DNA of 55,354 bases from Gemmata massiliana. GTDB taxonomy: Bacteria; Planctomycetota; Planctomycetia; Gemmatales; Gemmataceae. This document shows positions 27,839 to 36,932 of this stretch, piece after piece (position 1 is the first letter of the stretch; the number at the start of each line of letters is the position of its first letter). The stretch spans positions 1 to 55,354 of the forward strand of contig HG799462.1 in assembly GCA_000531095.1 (NCBI GenBank), written 5' to 3'. The translations under genes were made by a program, and so were the position numbers. The notes under the pieces are model-generated. The model worked only from the letters and a program-made list of their open reading frames with translations, was not told where the DNA came from and made no database searches.

Positions 27839-30046
27839 ATGTCACTCACACCTCTCGCGCGGCGCGCGATCGTATTCGCGTTTATTCTCGCTGGTACCGG
27901 CTGTCAGCCCGGTGTGCGCGAGGACCGCACCATCACCTTTGACTCAAACGGGCGTGCCGCCTTCCAGCACGGGGCGAACGGCGTGTTCGTCACCGACCCG
28001 AAGACTGGCGCGCCCAAGCGCATCTACGAATCGGTTCCGGGTGACATCGCCGTGAGTCCACCCGCATGGGACTCCGGCGGCAAACGAATGGTCTTTACGG
28101 TCGCCCGAGCACTCCCCGACCAGCCCCTCGAACCGCTCGGCGACGCACCCGCCGACGGGCGCCGGTACCCCGAAATCCCGATCACGTACACGTGCTGGCT
28201 CTACGATCCAACAGTCGACGGCTCGCCACAGAAATTATTCGAGGCCGCGGCCGGGCACCCTGGCTACGTTGCCGCGGGCTTGGCGGTCAGTTGGCACGCT
28301 GATGGCAAGCACCTGGATTTTGTCGAGCGCGTCGGAGACGGGCACCGCGTGCGCACGTTCGATTTGGCTACCAACATCGCTGAAGATTCCCCGCTACCCA
28401 TTGCGAAGAACGTTGCACTCGGAAACGCGGTTTCTGCCCAGTGCGCGCTCCTCGGCGGCGCGGGCGGACAGAGTGGGTTGTGGGTTGCGGATGCGGACAA
28501 CGCTTGGTGGCGAGTACCGGATTCCGATCCCCCCAACTCTCACTTGGAGCACTTGCGTCAGCAGTTACCCCAGTGGGCGCCCGATGGTAAGAAATTGGCT
28601 TTCACCGATGGGGTTGAACTCCGCGTGTGCGATACCACAAAGCGGACAACGGACGTGTGGTTCCGCTCCTCGCGAAAGCCCGAAGAACGGAACCCGTTCC
28701 AACCCCTTCCACCAGTCGCGTTTCGGTGGCACCCGGACGGCACCCGTATCGGATTCCTCGACGACTCGCGGCTCGGGTTGGTGACGGCAGCGGGGTGGCA
28801 GAAAGACTTAACGGAGACACGGGTCACAGCATTTTCAGGTTGGAACACGGCCGGTACCCGCATCGCCTATGTAACGACCGAACTCCCGCCGTACACCCAG
28901 GGCTTACATTGGACGACGCTGTTCGCCCCCAACATGCACGCCCGCACTGCACTCCGCACAGCGGACGCGGACGGTGCGAATGAGAAGGTACTCGTTTCCG
29001 GATTGCGAGCTACCTTCCCGCACTGGGCACCGAGCGAATCGCGACTCTCGGTCTGGCTGACAGTTGAACCACCTTATCGACTCGTGACTCTCGATCGAAG
29101 CGGAATGCCACCCGGCGACCCCGCTGCGCTCATCGATCCCGAAACGGGAAAAATTGACTGGCTCCCAGTTAAAGGAGCGGAACACGCGCAAATCGGGCAC
29201 GTCGAATTGCGTGCCGGGCGCCTCGGTGCAGCTCTCAAGCGATTTGATGACGCCGCGGCCGGTTTGGGCGCGGACGAATCTGCCGACTGGATGGCGTTCC
29301 GCGCCATCGCGTTCCAGAAAGCCGGCCGCGAAGCCGCCGCACGCGAAGCATGGAAGCGGTTCAACCCGCCCGCAGCACGACGGCTCACTCCTGTGAGAGT
29401 TCCACTTGGGCCGGAACTCCCAATAGCGGGCGACGCGGACGCGATCACCGCACGTCACCGGTTCATCGCCGAAGCGTTTGTTAGCCTGGAGATGATGGAC
29501 GAGGGCCTCGAATACTTCCGCGCACAAGTCCGCGCCGCTGGCTCGAACGCGGATCGGCTCTCGGCGGCACTCGCGCTGGGGCAGTTACTCCTACTCGCGG
29601 ACCGGAAGGCAGAATTCGCGGAGTGTGCGGCGACTCACCTCATACCGTTAGCGGGCAACGTCGCGCAGTGGCCGGCCGCGAAGCAAGGTGCCGTGAACGC
29701 CACCGTCGCGTGGACGTTGTTGCCGCTGGCAGTGGACGAGTTCGTTACCGCGTTACCAGAAGCGACCGTCCGCAGCGTGAGTGAAAAGGCGATCGAATCG
29801 AGCGACGCAGCGGACATCAATTTCGTATGCCTCCTGGTGCAGCGCGCGTGTGGTCGGCGGTTGGAAGACGAGAAGTTGGTCGAACGAGCCGGAGAGAGGC
29901 TCGCACGCCACCCGGCACTAAGTCGGTGGAATTTGCCCACCGGTGAGGTCGGTATTGATGCGCTGTCGCGTGTCCGGGCCGCATTTTTGTCTCAAGAGCT
30001 GTTTCGTGAGCACTTTGGTGCGGTCACATTCAACGCGACGCGCTGA
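27839..30046 (+). CDS. Lipoprotein with TolB/WD40-like propeller and TPR-like C-terminus
   Basis: ATG 27839 gives a signal peptide ending in the lipobox LAGTGC. The 735-residue protein has a first part (about 30-430) with repeated blades of the 'WSPDGKRIAF' kind: WDSGGKRMVFTV, WHADGKHLDFVE, WAPDGKKLAFTD and WHPDGTRIGFLD. These identify a TolB/PD40-type beta-propeller. The C-terminal 300 residues are helical and TPR-like (AALKRFDDAAAGLGADESADW). It is probably anchored in a membrane facing out. Propellers of this type bind proteins or peptides; the partner is unknown. Confidence 0.85.
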   Translation: MSLTPLARRAIVFAFILAGTGCQPGVREDRTITFDSNGRAAFQHGANGVFVTDPKTGAPKRIYESVPGDIAVSPPAWDSGGKRMVFTVARALPDQPLEPLGDAPADGRRYPEIPITYTCWLYDPTVDGSPQKLFEAAAGHPGYVAAGLAVSWHADGKHLDFVERVGDGHRVRTFDLATNIAEDSPLPIAKNVALGNAVSAQCALLGGAGGQSGLWVADADNAWWRVPDSDPPNSHLEHLRQQLPQWAPDGKKLAFTDGVELRVCDTTKRTTDVWFRSSRKPEERNPFQPLPPVAFRWHPDGTRIGFLDDSRLGLVTAAGWQKDLTETRVTAFSGWNTAGTRIAYVTTELPPYTQGLHWTTLFAPNMHARTALRTADADGANEKVLVSGLRATFPHWAPSESRLSVWLTVEPPYRLVTLDRSGMPPGDPAALIDPETGKIDWLPVKGAEHAQIGHVELRAGRLGAALKRFDDAAAGLGADESADWMAFRAIAFQKAGREAAAREAWKRFNPPAARRLTPVRVPLGPELPIAGDADAITARHRFIAEAFVSLEMMDEGLEYFRAQVRAAGSNADRLSAALALGQLLLLADRKAEFAECAATHLIPLAGNVAQWPAAKQGAVNATVAWTLLPLAVDEFVTALPEATVRSVSEKAIESSDAADINFVCLLVQRACGRRLEDEKLVERAGERLARHPALSRWNLPTGEVGIDALSRVRAAFLSQELFREHFGAVTFNATR

Positions 30047-30141
30047 CGGGTGAGGTCTGTTACGCGCCGACTCTTGCTCCGCGCGTTCCGCGTCCGGTAA
30101 TCTAGAGGGCCGGCTCCCGCTTCCCCTCTGGGGCACTGTCA

Positions 30142-31638
30142 ATGCGGTACGCGCTTACCCTGTGTGCCTCCACGTTCCTGGTTGCAATCTCCGCCGCCGC
30201 GCCGGTGCCGCCACCGAGCGCGCGCGAAGTTCCCCACATCATTGAGAAACTTGGGAGCGAAGACTTTGCCGAGCGCGAAGCCGCGACCAAGCGCCTCGAC
30301 GAGTTGGGGCTACTCGCGCTGAGCGATCTCCGCGCCGCGACCCTGTCTGAGAACGCCGAGATCGCCGACCGCGCCAAAGATCTCGTGCGGAAGATCGAGC
30401 GCCGGGCCGCAAACGATCGCGCGCTCGCGCCGACTCTCGTGGACCTGGATCTAAAAGATATACCACTCGACACAGTACTTGCCGAGTTGTCGAAACAGGT
30501 CGGGGGCGAGATCGTTCTTGGTGGTACGAAGGCTCACGAACTCGCGGGCAAAAAGGTGACCGTCGCGACGGGTAAGGTGCCGTTCTGGACCGCGGTTCTG
30601 CGCGTGTGCGACGCGGCAGAACTCCAGGTCGCTGGTGCGGGCGGATTCTTCGCCCCGGGAACCGCGCCGTATTTTGCACGGGCCGACAAGAAAAAGGGGG
30701 GCGACGTTGCGCTACGTGTCGCGACGAACCCGAACAAAGCGGTGGTACTGGAAGCCCGCGACGGCAAAAAGCGGCCCGCGTCCGTTCATGGTGCGGTGTT
30801 GATCGAAGCATTCGAGGTACCCAAAGTCGCGGCCCCGAAAATGGTCGCAACGGCCGTGCTCCAAGTGTGGCCCGAACCGAAGCTGGTGTGGCAATCCACG
30901 GCCGACGCTAAGGTAACGAAAGCGACCGATACCGAGGGCCAGAAAATCCTCCCCGACTTCACACGGGCGCTCACGCGACCGCAAGTTCAGCGCTTCAAGG
31001 ACGGAGGGGTGGCCGTCGTTCGCAACGCGGACGGCACAGTGACCCTCGTGAACCTCAACGCCACGAACCCGATCGACGTCGGACCAAACTTCACACCCAA
31101 CGCGCGTCAGGCGGTCATCAAACTGAAGACCCAAACAACTACCGCGAGCGAACTCATTGGGGCCGTGTATGGTCTAGTACGGTCCGCCCCCGAACCGCTC
31201 GTGACGATCCCACTCAATTCGGACGCGACGACAGTGACCGGCCTCGGCGGTAGCGAAGTCACGGCTTCACTCCGTGCCGACCCGAAAGGCAAACAGTTTG
31301 TGGACGTGAAGTTGACCTACGATCCGCTGCGTGTGGACCCGGTCCGCACGAGTGACGAACTCCCGGACGTGAAGCCCGGGGCGAGTGGGAACCAAACTGT
31401 TCACGGCCTGCGAGTTACCGACACCGAGGGCAAAGCGTTTGATGCGTCCCTGGCGAAAGCTACCAACGAATTCGCCGGACGCGGACAGCGCGTCGTGTTG
31501 ACGATGCAGCTCGAATTGCCCATGACAAAGGACGGTTCTCCTGCGCCCGCGAAGCTCGTGTTTTGGGGCCACTACGCGAAATCGGTGGAAGTGCCGTTCG
31601 TGCTGAAGAACGTGCCGCTCACCAGTAGCGCGAAGTAG
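30142..31638 (+). CDS. Exported protein with HEAT-like N-terminus and secretin-N (STN)-like region
   Basis: The 498-residue protein has a signal peptide (about 1-20). A helical segment then reads EVPHIIEKLGSEDFAEREAATK, a HEAT-like unit often seen in exported planctomycete proteins. The next part, LDLKDIPLDTVLAELSKQ, resembles the STN domains of secretins and TonB receptors. The remaining 350 residues are beta-rich with no motif I know. It starts 95 bp after the propeller lipoprotein on the same strand, so they may be cotranscribed. Confidence 0.75.
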   Translation: MRYALTLCASTFLVAISAAAPVPPPSAREVPHIIEKLGSEDFAEREAATKRLDELGLLALSDLRAATLSENAEIADRAKDLVRKIERRAANDRALAPTLVDLDLKDIPLDTVLAELSKQVGGEIVLGGTKAHELAGKKVTVATGKVPFWTAVLRVCDAAELQVAGAGGFFAPGTAPYFARADKKKGGDVALRVATNPNKAVVLEARDGKKRPASVHGAVLIEAFEVPKVAAPKMVATAVLQVWPEPKLVWQSTADAKVTKATDTEGQKILPDFTRALTRPQVQRFKDGGVAVVRNADGTVTLVNLNATNPIDVGPNFTPNARQAVIKLKTQTTTASELIGAVYGLVRSAPEPLVTIPLNSDATTVTGLGGSEVTASLRADPKGKQFVDVKLTYDPLRVDPVRTSDELPDVKPGASGNQTVHGLRVTDTEGKAFDASLAKATNEFAGRGQRVVLTMQLELPMTKDGSPAPAKLVFWGHYAKSVEVPFVLKNVPLTSSAK

Positions 31639-31693
31639 CCATTATCGCTTCACAGTGCCCGCGTGATTCACGACCACTTACGCACGGTTCTCA

Positions 31694-32113
31694 ATGCTCG
31701 ACCGGTTCTTCGCGTTCGCGCTACACCCGGCTACGTTGATCGCGGTTGGAGGTGCGGTCGGGGCAAACGCCCGCTACTGGTTCGGCAAGTTGGTGGCGGC
31801 TTATGTGCCCCCGGGGGAAATTACGTTCCCGTGGGCGACGTTCGCCATCAACGTGTCGGGTTCGATTATTCTGGGATTTGTCGCGTCCGCGTTCCTAAAT
31901 CACCCGGACGAGTCGCGAAAGAGTTGGTACCTGCTGCTCGGCACCGGCTTTTGTGGCGGGTTCACCACGTTCTCGACGTTCAGCCTGGAAGCGCTGCAAC
32001 TAATGAGGGCGGAGCGCCCGGGAACCGCCGCGGTCTACGTGTTCGGTTCGGTCGCGGCGGGGTTACTCGGGGTCTGGCTCGCGACGAAGCTCGGGGCCGG
32101 CGCGTCCGAGTAG
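31694..32113 (+). CDS. crcB: Fluoride ion channel/exporter CrcB (FluC)
   Basis: The 139-residue protein has four membrane helices and the family motifs: GGAVGANARYWFG at the start, NVSGSIILGF in the second helix and GFCGGFTTFSTFS in the third, which holds the Na+ site and the fluoride-lining phenylalanines. FluC works as a dual-topology homodimer to let fluoride out of the cell. It is encoded alone, consistent with homodimers. No fluoride riboswitch consensus was seen in the 55-bp leader. Confidence 0.95.
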   Translation: MLDRFFAFALHPATLIAVGGAVGANARYWFGKLVAAYVPPGEITFPWATFAINVSGSIILGFVASAFLNHPDESRKSWYLLLGTGFCGGFTTFSTFSLEALQLMRAERPGTAAVYVFGSVAAGLLGVWLATKLGAGASE

Positions 32114-32126
32114 CGCCGGCTCGGCC

Positions 32127-32849
32127 TCACCCAATGGCGAGCTTCAACTGAACGGTGCCGATCTGCACCACGTCGCCGGCCTTCACCTGGCGCGGCTGCC
32201 CGGCGTGAACGCGGACCCCGTTGAGCCACGTCCCGTTGAGGCTGTTCAGGTCTTCGAGGAACACGCTCCCCTTCTCGAACATCAGCACCGCGTGCTGGCG
32301 CGAGCACCAGATCTGTTCGACCGACTCCTGGCTCACGAGGTCGATGTCCACGGGCTTGTCGGCGAACCGACCGACGACGTTCCGGCCGTCGTACAGCGGG
32401 TACTCGGCCCCGATCTTCATCCCGCGCAGGACCACCAGTTTGGGTTTCACGGTCGGGGTCACGGGTCCGCCGGGCGCGTGGTCGGCGCGGTCGGTCGCGG
32501 GGATCGTGACGTGAACCGGGGCTTCATCGAGTTCGTTCATCGGATGATCCGGGAGTCCGGGGTGAGCCGGCAGCGTGGCACCGGCGACGTGGTCGCGGGC
32601 CGTTTCGTGCGGCACGGTTCGGGGACGATTCGGAAGGGCGGCCGAATCGTCGAACGGTTTGGCCAGAGCCGGCGTGGGCGGGAGCGGCTCGCAATCGAGA
32701 ATATCGAGCACCATTACTGGTTCGGTCATCGGGGCCGGCAGCGGGGCCTCCAGATCTATCGGTGCGCTGAACAGCGGCGCACCGCACCGCACGCACACCC
32801 GCGCGCGGTTGAGAGCAGCGACTCGGCACCGGGGGCAACTGGCCACCAT
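32127..32849 (-). CDS. FHA-domain protein with N-terminal zinc ribbon
   Basis: ATG 32849 has GGGAG upstream and begins just before a zinc ribbon (CPRCRVAALNRARVCVRCGA), so it is preferred over the frame to 32987. The 240-residue protein has a Pro-rich middle. Its C-terminal forkhead-associated domain shows GRNVVGRFADKP, the CSRQHAVL phosphothreonine-binding Arg/His and SLNGTWLNGVRV. FHA domains read pThr peptides, so a partner Ser/Thr kinase is expected elsewhere. It is convergent with crcB (13 bp between stops). Confidence 0.92.
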   Translation of the reverse strand: MVASCPRCRVAALNRARVCVRCGAPLFSAPIDLEAPLPAPMTEPVMVLDILDCEPLPPTPALAKPFDDSAALPNRPRTVPHETARDHVAGATLPAHPGLPDHPMNELDEAPVHVTIPATDRADHAPGGPVTPTVKPKLVVLRGMKIGAEYPLYDGRNVVGRFADKPVDIDLVSQESVEQIWCSRQHAVLMFEKGSVFLEDLNSLNGTWLNGVRVHAGQPRQVKAGDVVQIGTVQLKLAIG

Positions 32850-32985
32850 TGACTCTCCCTCGGGAGTCGGTTCGGTCGCGTGTGATAATGACTGGTCCGA
32901 GCGGGACCACCGCACCCACACGTCGGATCGAATCGCGATCTCGGACCGAGTGGGCGTCGGAACGGCCGATGTGTTCGCGCAAACC

Positions 32986-33012
32986 ACTCTAGTTCACATT
33001 TCGATTTGTCAA
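32986..33012 (-). promoter_or_regulatory. Possible sigma70-type promoter for the FHA gene
   Basis: On the minus strand a perfect TTGACA (33012-33007) is followed, after a short 15-nt spacer, by TAGAGT (32991-32986), matching TATAAT at 4 of 6. It would give a leader of roughly 130 nt before ATG 32849. The spacer is below the preferred 17. Confidence 0.35.
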
Positions 33013-33098
33013 CTTCCCCGAAGGACGAATTGCGGCCCCAAATTGCGCGCCTGCGCGAAAACTGCGACATTTGGTGTCCGAAACCGCCACAAACCCGG

Positions 33099-33392
33099 TC
33101 ACGCGGACCGGATTTCCAACACTACAGCACCGATCGGCGCTTCGGAAGCGACCGTGAACGCGACTTCGTTTCGGGGCAGGAGCAAAGAAGTGATGTCAAC
33201 CGCGAATGGATCGGGCGTTGCGACGGCGGTCCCGTTGACGCGGACCTCGACAGCGCCGGGAACCTGGGCGCACACGAGCCAGACGCGCTCGTTGGCATCC
33301 AGGGTGCGCGGGCGCCCGAACTTCCGCGTGTGCCGCGTGCCGCTCGGGGTCGAGGCGACGTCCCACGGTGGGCCGAGGCGGATGGTGTGCAT
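33099..33392 (-). CDS. Small sugar-binding/beta-sandwich-like protein
   Basis: The 97-residue protein reads as one beta-sandwich: HTIRLGPPW, ERVWLVCAQVPGAVEVRVNG, then DITSLLLPRNEVAFTV. The 'V-x-V-N-G ... DIT ... NEV' wording is that of glycoside hydrolase family 2 N-terminal (jelly-roll) domains, where a strand ends in a substrate- or calcium-contacting loop. No catalytic domain follows, so it is either an isolated domain or a remnant. No signal peptide is visible. Confidence 0.6.
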   Translation of the reverse strand: MHTIRLGPPWDVASTPSGTRHTRKFGRPRTLDANERVWLVCAQVPGAVEVRVNGTAVATPDPFAVDITSLLLPRNEVAFTVASEAPIGAVVLEIRSA

Positions 33393-33508
33393 GGGAGATC
33401 AAATCCGAAACGCAAAACACAAAATCCGAAGGCAGACAGGGAACAGAAATTGGCGCGTCACACCACGGTGATGAAAGTACGAAAAGCGCGCATCAAAAAA
33501 CTCATGAG

Positions 33509-34141
33509 CTACGCCTTACCCAGAACGCCATCCACTACCCAACACCCGCGTGCGTGAACGGTATCCGCGCGGCAGTGGGTCAGCACATCGGTATTGTCAC
33601 AACCTGCTTCCTGGAGTGCGTCGGCCAAAATCGGCATCCGGTCGAACGCGCGATCGGCGTAAATCCCCTGCGCCAACGCAACGACATCCGAAGTGCGCCA
33701 CGCGGGATCGAACGCAACCGGGCGAAACGGGTTGTCGAGAATGCAGAGTATGTACGGGCGAAGTACAGCGCAATGCTGCTGCACTTCTATTCCCCGCGTA
33801 ACGGAATCAGGGGTGCTCTTTTTGATTCCGGCGAGGTGCATTCGGATCGTATTTCCGATGCGACCGTCTGTCAGCACAAGGTTGGCAATTGCCCAGTCAC
33901 CGTCGTACCCCCAACCTCTTATCGACTGGTCCCATAACTCTTCTAATGTTCGACCACCGTCCACAATTTCATCGCCTAAATGGGCGACGTGTTTGGAATC
34001 GGCGTATTCCGGCTGCGTTTCGAGAAACCGAGCGTAAACCGTAGCGAGTAAACGTAACTTGCGCGGTGACGGATTACAGTTCTGCTCGACGTAGTTGAGC
34101 ATCAAGCCCGCGTTCAACGTGAGCCACTCGTCCTCCGTCAC
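33509..34141 (-). CDS. Gemmata-type 'TEDEWL' family protein of unknown function
   Basis: The start is GTG 34141 with GAGGG about 7 nt upstream. The protein then begins MTEDEWLTLNAG and continues SPRKLRLLATVYARF, the N-terminus usual in this family. An alternative GTG at 34159 overlaps the lpd stop. The 210-residue product ends with FRPVAFDPAWRTSDVV, FDRMPILADALQEAGCDN and RGCWVVDGVLGK. This C-terminal block recurs in many Gemmata hypothetical proteins, and I know no function for it. It lies 14 bp after lpd, so it is probably the last gene of the suc operon transcript. Confidence 0.82.
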   Translation of the reverse strand: MTEDEWLTLNAGLMLNYVEQNCNPSPRKLRLLATVYARFLETQPEYADSKHVAHLGDEIVDGGRTLEELWDQSIRGWGYDGDWAIANLVLTDGRIGNTIRMHLAGIKKSTPDSVTRGIEVQQHCAVLRPYILCILDNPFRPVAFDPAWRTSDVVALAQGIYADRAFDRMPILADALQEAGCDNTDVLTHCRADTVHARGCWVVDGVLGKA

Positions 34142-34155
34142 CGATCCGCCCTCAC

Positions 34156-35571
34156 TCACGAGTTCAGTGGCTTCCCGGCCCATGCCATGCGAGCGGCTTC
34201 GCCGACGGCCTCGCTCAGTGTCGGGTGTGCGTGAGTGCAACGAGCGATGTCCTCGGCGCTACCCTTATACTCCATGATCGTCACGCACTCGGCGATCAAA
34301 TCGGACGCGCGCGGGCCGAGAATGTGAACGCCCAGCACGCGATCGGTCTTCGCGTCGGCGAGCACTTTCACGAAACCGTCCTGTTCGTCCATCGCCTTCG
34401 CGCGCCCGGTGGCGCTGAACTTGAACTTGCCCGTGCGGTACTCGATCCCCTTCTCCTTCAACTGCTCTTCGGTCAACCCGACGCTCGCGACCTCGGGCCA
34501 AATGTAGATGACGCTCGGGATCGCGTCGTAGTTGACGTGCGGTTTCATGCCCGCGAGTGTCTCCGCGAACACGACGCCCTCTTCGCTCGCCTTGTGTGCG
34601 AGCATCGGGCCAGCGATCAGGTCACCGATCGCGAAGATGCCGGGCACCGAAGTCTGGAAATGCCCGTCCACCTCGACACGACCGCTCTTCGGGTCGTACT
34701 TCACCCCGACGTCGTCCAGCCCAAGTCCCGTGGTGTACGGCCGGCGCCCCACCGCCACGAGCACGCGGTCGCCCTGGATACTCAGTTCCTTGCCGTCCTT
34801 CGTCTGGGCGGTCACGGTAACTGAATCGCCCTTCACCGTGGCGCCGGTCACCTTCGTATCGAGGTGGAACTCGAACCCCTGCTTCACGAGCAGCTTGTGA
34901 ACTTCGTTGGCAACTTCGCCGTCGCTGATCGCCAGGATGCGCGGGAGGAACTCGATCACCGTCACCTTCGCACCGAGCCGCTTCCAAACGGAACTCAGTT
35001 CCAGACCGATGTACCCACCGCCCACGACGATGAGGTGCTTGGGCACCGGGTTGAAGTTGAGCGCCTCGGTCGAGCTGACGATATACTTCCCGTCGAATTT
35101 CAGGAACGGCAGTTCGGTGCTCTCGCTCCCGGTCGCGAGCAGCACGTTCTTCGTTTCCAGCACGCTCTTCGCGCCGTCCGCGGCGGTCACTTCGACCTGC
35201 TTCCCCGCGAGCAATTTGGCGGAGCCGAAGACCGGCGTCACGCCGTATTTCTTGAACAGGAACCCGACGCCGCCGGTCAGCTCACTGACGACCTTGTCCT
35301 TGCGCTTGAGCATGGTGTCGAGGTCGAGCGCGACGCTGCCGACCTTGATGCCGTGGCGCGCGAGCTTGTGCGTCGTGGCTTCGTACATCTCGGACGAGTC
35401 GAGCAGCGCCTTGCTCGGGATGCACCCGACGTTGAGGCACACGCCGCCGAGCGCCTTGTTCGCGCGCTTCTCGACGCACGCGACCTTCAGCCCGAGTTGC
35501 GCCGCGCGAATCGCCGCCGTGTACCCGCCCGGTCCGCCGCCGATCACCACGAGGTCGTAACTGTCCGCCAT
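34156..35571 (-). CDS. lpdA: Dihydrolipoyl dehydrogenase (E3)
   Basis: The start ATG 35571 has GGAG at 5 nt. The 471-residue flavoprotein has the FAD-binding GGGPGGYTAAIRAAQLG, the redox-active disulfide GGVCLNVGCIPSK, the NAD-binding GGGYIGLELSSVW and the C-terminal HAHPTLSEAVGEA with the catalytic His-Glu pair. It reoxidises lipoyl groups of 2-oxoacid dehydrogenase complexes. It is third in the sucA-sucB-lpd order, so it is the dedicated E3 for 2-oxoglutarate dehydrogenase, possibly shared with other complexes. Confidence 0.97.
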   Translation of the reverse strand: MADSYDLVVIGGGPGGYTAAIRAAQLGLKVACVEKRANKALGGVCLNVGCIPSKALLDSSEMYEATTHKLARHGIKVGSVALDLDTMLKRKDKVVSELTGGVGFLFKKYGVTPVFGSAKLLAGKQVEVTAADGAKSVLETKNVLLATGSESTELPFLKFDGKYIVSSTEALNFNPVPKHLIVVGGGYIGLELSSVWKRLGAKVTVIEFLPRILAISDGEVANEVHKLLVKQGFEFHLDTKVTGATVKGDSVTVTAQTKDGKELSIQGDRVLVAVGRRPYTTGLGLDDVGVKYDPKSGRVEVDGHFQTSVPGIFAIGDLIAGPMLAHKASEEGVVFAETLAGMKPHVNYDAIPSVIYIWPEVASVGLTEEQLKEKGIEYRTGKFKFSATGRAKAMDEQDGFVKVLADAKTDRVLGVHILGPRASDLIAECVTIMEYKGSAEDIARCTHAHPTLSEAVGEAARMAWAGKPLNS

Positions 35572-35589
35572 GTTGTCTCCAAGAAGAAC

Positions 35590-35680
35590 TCACCGCCGAG
35601 GGTACGAGAGGGCGCAGAGAAAAGACCGGATTGGATGACTCGGTTCTTTTCTCTGCGCCCTCTCGTGCCCTCGGCGGTGA
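35590..35680 (-). repeat. Very long imperfect palindrome filling the sucB-lpd spacer
   Basis: Arms 35590-35628 and 35641-35680 pair over about 39 bp with one bulged T and one G-U wobble, around a 12-nt loop. It occupies almost the whole 112-nt spacer inside the operon. Such stems resemble dispersed repeat or MITE-like units. In mRNA it would be a very stable hairpin between two cistrons. Confidence 0.85.
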
Positions 35681-35683
35681 ACA

Positions 35684-36904
35684 TCAGATTTCAAACAGGA
35701 TTCGTTCCGGGTTCTCCACGCACTCCTTGATGCGCACGAGGAACTGCACGGCCTCGCGGCCGTCGATCAACCGGTGGTCGTAGCTGAGCGCGAGGTACAT
35801 CATCGGCCTAATAGCGATTTGATCGTTGACCACGACCGGGCGCTTTTGAATGCTGTGCATGCCGAGAATGGCGCACTGCGGTGGGTTCAGGATCGGCGTG
35901 CTGAGCATCGAGCCGAAGATCCCGCCGTTGGTGATGGTGAACGTGCCGCCCTCCAGTTCGGGCACCGTCACCTTCCCGTCGCGGGCGCGTTTGGCGACCG
36001 CGGCGATGGCCTTCTCGATGTCCGCGAAGCCGAGCTGGTCCGCGCCGCGGATCACCGGCACCATCAGCCCCTTCTCCGTGCTGACCGCGACGCCGATGTC
36101 GTAGAAGTGCTGGTGGACGATGTCGTTCCCGTCGAGGCGGGCGTTTACGAGCGGGAACGCCTTCAGCGCCTCGATTGCGGCCTTCACGAACACCGACATG
36201 AAGCCGATCTTCGTCCCGTGCTTCTTCTCGAACTTCTCATTGTACTTCGCCCGCAAGTCCTGAATCGCGGTCATGTCCGCTTCGTTGAACGTCGTCAGCG
36301 TCGCGGTGGTGTTCTGGCTGTCGAGGAGCCGCGACGCGATCGTCTTGCGGATCTTCGACATCGGCTCGCGCGTGGTGCGCGTCCCCGGCTGACTCGGCAC
36401 ACGGGCGGGCGCTTCGACCGCGGGCTTCTCCGCCTCGCCGTTCACAACGGGCGACGCCTTGGGCGCCGACGCAGCCGCGACCGCGTCTTCCTTCAGGATG
36501 CGCCCGCCGGGACCGGTTCCGGCCACGTCGCCCGGCTTCACGCCGGCCTCAGCCAGCACGCGGGCCGCGGCCGGCGACGGAATCGCCTCTTGCTTCGGCG
36601 CGCTGGGGGCATCTGCGATTTGTTGTTTCGGAGCACTCGCTTGAGCCGCGGGCGCCGGGGCCTTCGCGTCGGTGTCGATTTGCGCGACGGTGGCACCGAT
36701 GGCGACCGTATCGCCCTCTTTCACGAGGTGCTTCACCACGCCCGAAGCCGGGGCGACGACCTCTTGCGAAGCCTTATCGGTGCCCATCTCGAAGAGCGGT
36801 GCGTCCGCCTTCACGAAAGCGCCGTTCGCCACGAACCAGCGGTTCAGTGTGGCCTCGGTGATGGATTCACCGGCCTTCGGCACCGTCACTTGTTCGATCG
36901 CCAT
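35684..36904 (-). CDS. sucB: Dihydrolipoyllysine-residue succinyltransferase (E2 of 2-oxoglutarate dehydrogenase)
   Basis: ATG 36904 is preferred because a GGGG run lies 6 nt upstream; the in-frame ATG at 36910 touches that run. The 406-residue protein has an N-terminal lipoyl domain ([16 protein letters not shown], lipoyl Lys in GTDKASQEV) and an Ala/Pro linker. A peripheral subunit-binding domain follows ([19 protein letters not shown]). The catalytic domain carries the [13 protein letters not shown] active site. The '[10 protein letters not shown]' start and the operon place it with succinyl rather than acetyl transferases. It assembles the multi-enzyme core. Confidence 0.95.
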   Translation of the reverse strand: MAIEQVTVPKAGESITEATLNRWFVANGAFVKADAPLFEMGTDKASQEVVAPASGVVKHLVKEGDTVAIGATVAQIDTDAKAPAPAAQASAPKQQIADAPSAPKQEAIPSPAAARVLAEAGVKPGDVAGTGPGGRILKEDAVAAASAPKASPVVNGEAEKPAVEAPARVPSQPGTRTTREPMSKIRKTIASRLLDSQNTTATLTTFNEADMTAIQDLRAKYNEKFEKKHGTKIGFMSVFVKAAIEALKAFPLVNARLDGNDIVHQHFYDIGVAVSTEKGLMVPVIRGADQLGFADIEKAIAAVAKRARDGKVTVPELEGGTFTITNGGIFGSMLSTPILNPPQCAILGMHSIQKRPVVVNDQIAIRPMMYLALSYDHRLIDGREAVQFLVRIKECVENPERILFEI

Positions 36905-36932
36905 GACCATCCCCGGTACGAAAACGATACCA

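Noticed and set aside
27576..28055. 159-codon frame upstream of and overlapping the propeller lipoprotein
   Set aside because: It has no recognisable product, runs into the lipoprotein gene in another frame, and has no good ribosome-binding site.
31639..31693. Fluoride riboswitch upstream of crcB
   Set aside because: The leader is only about 55 bp and lacks the conserved pseudoknot sequences of the crcB motif.
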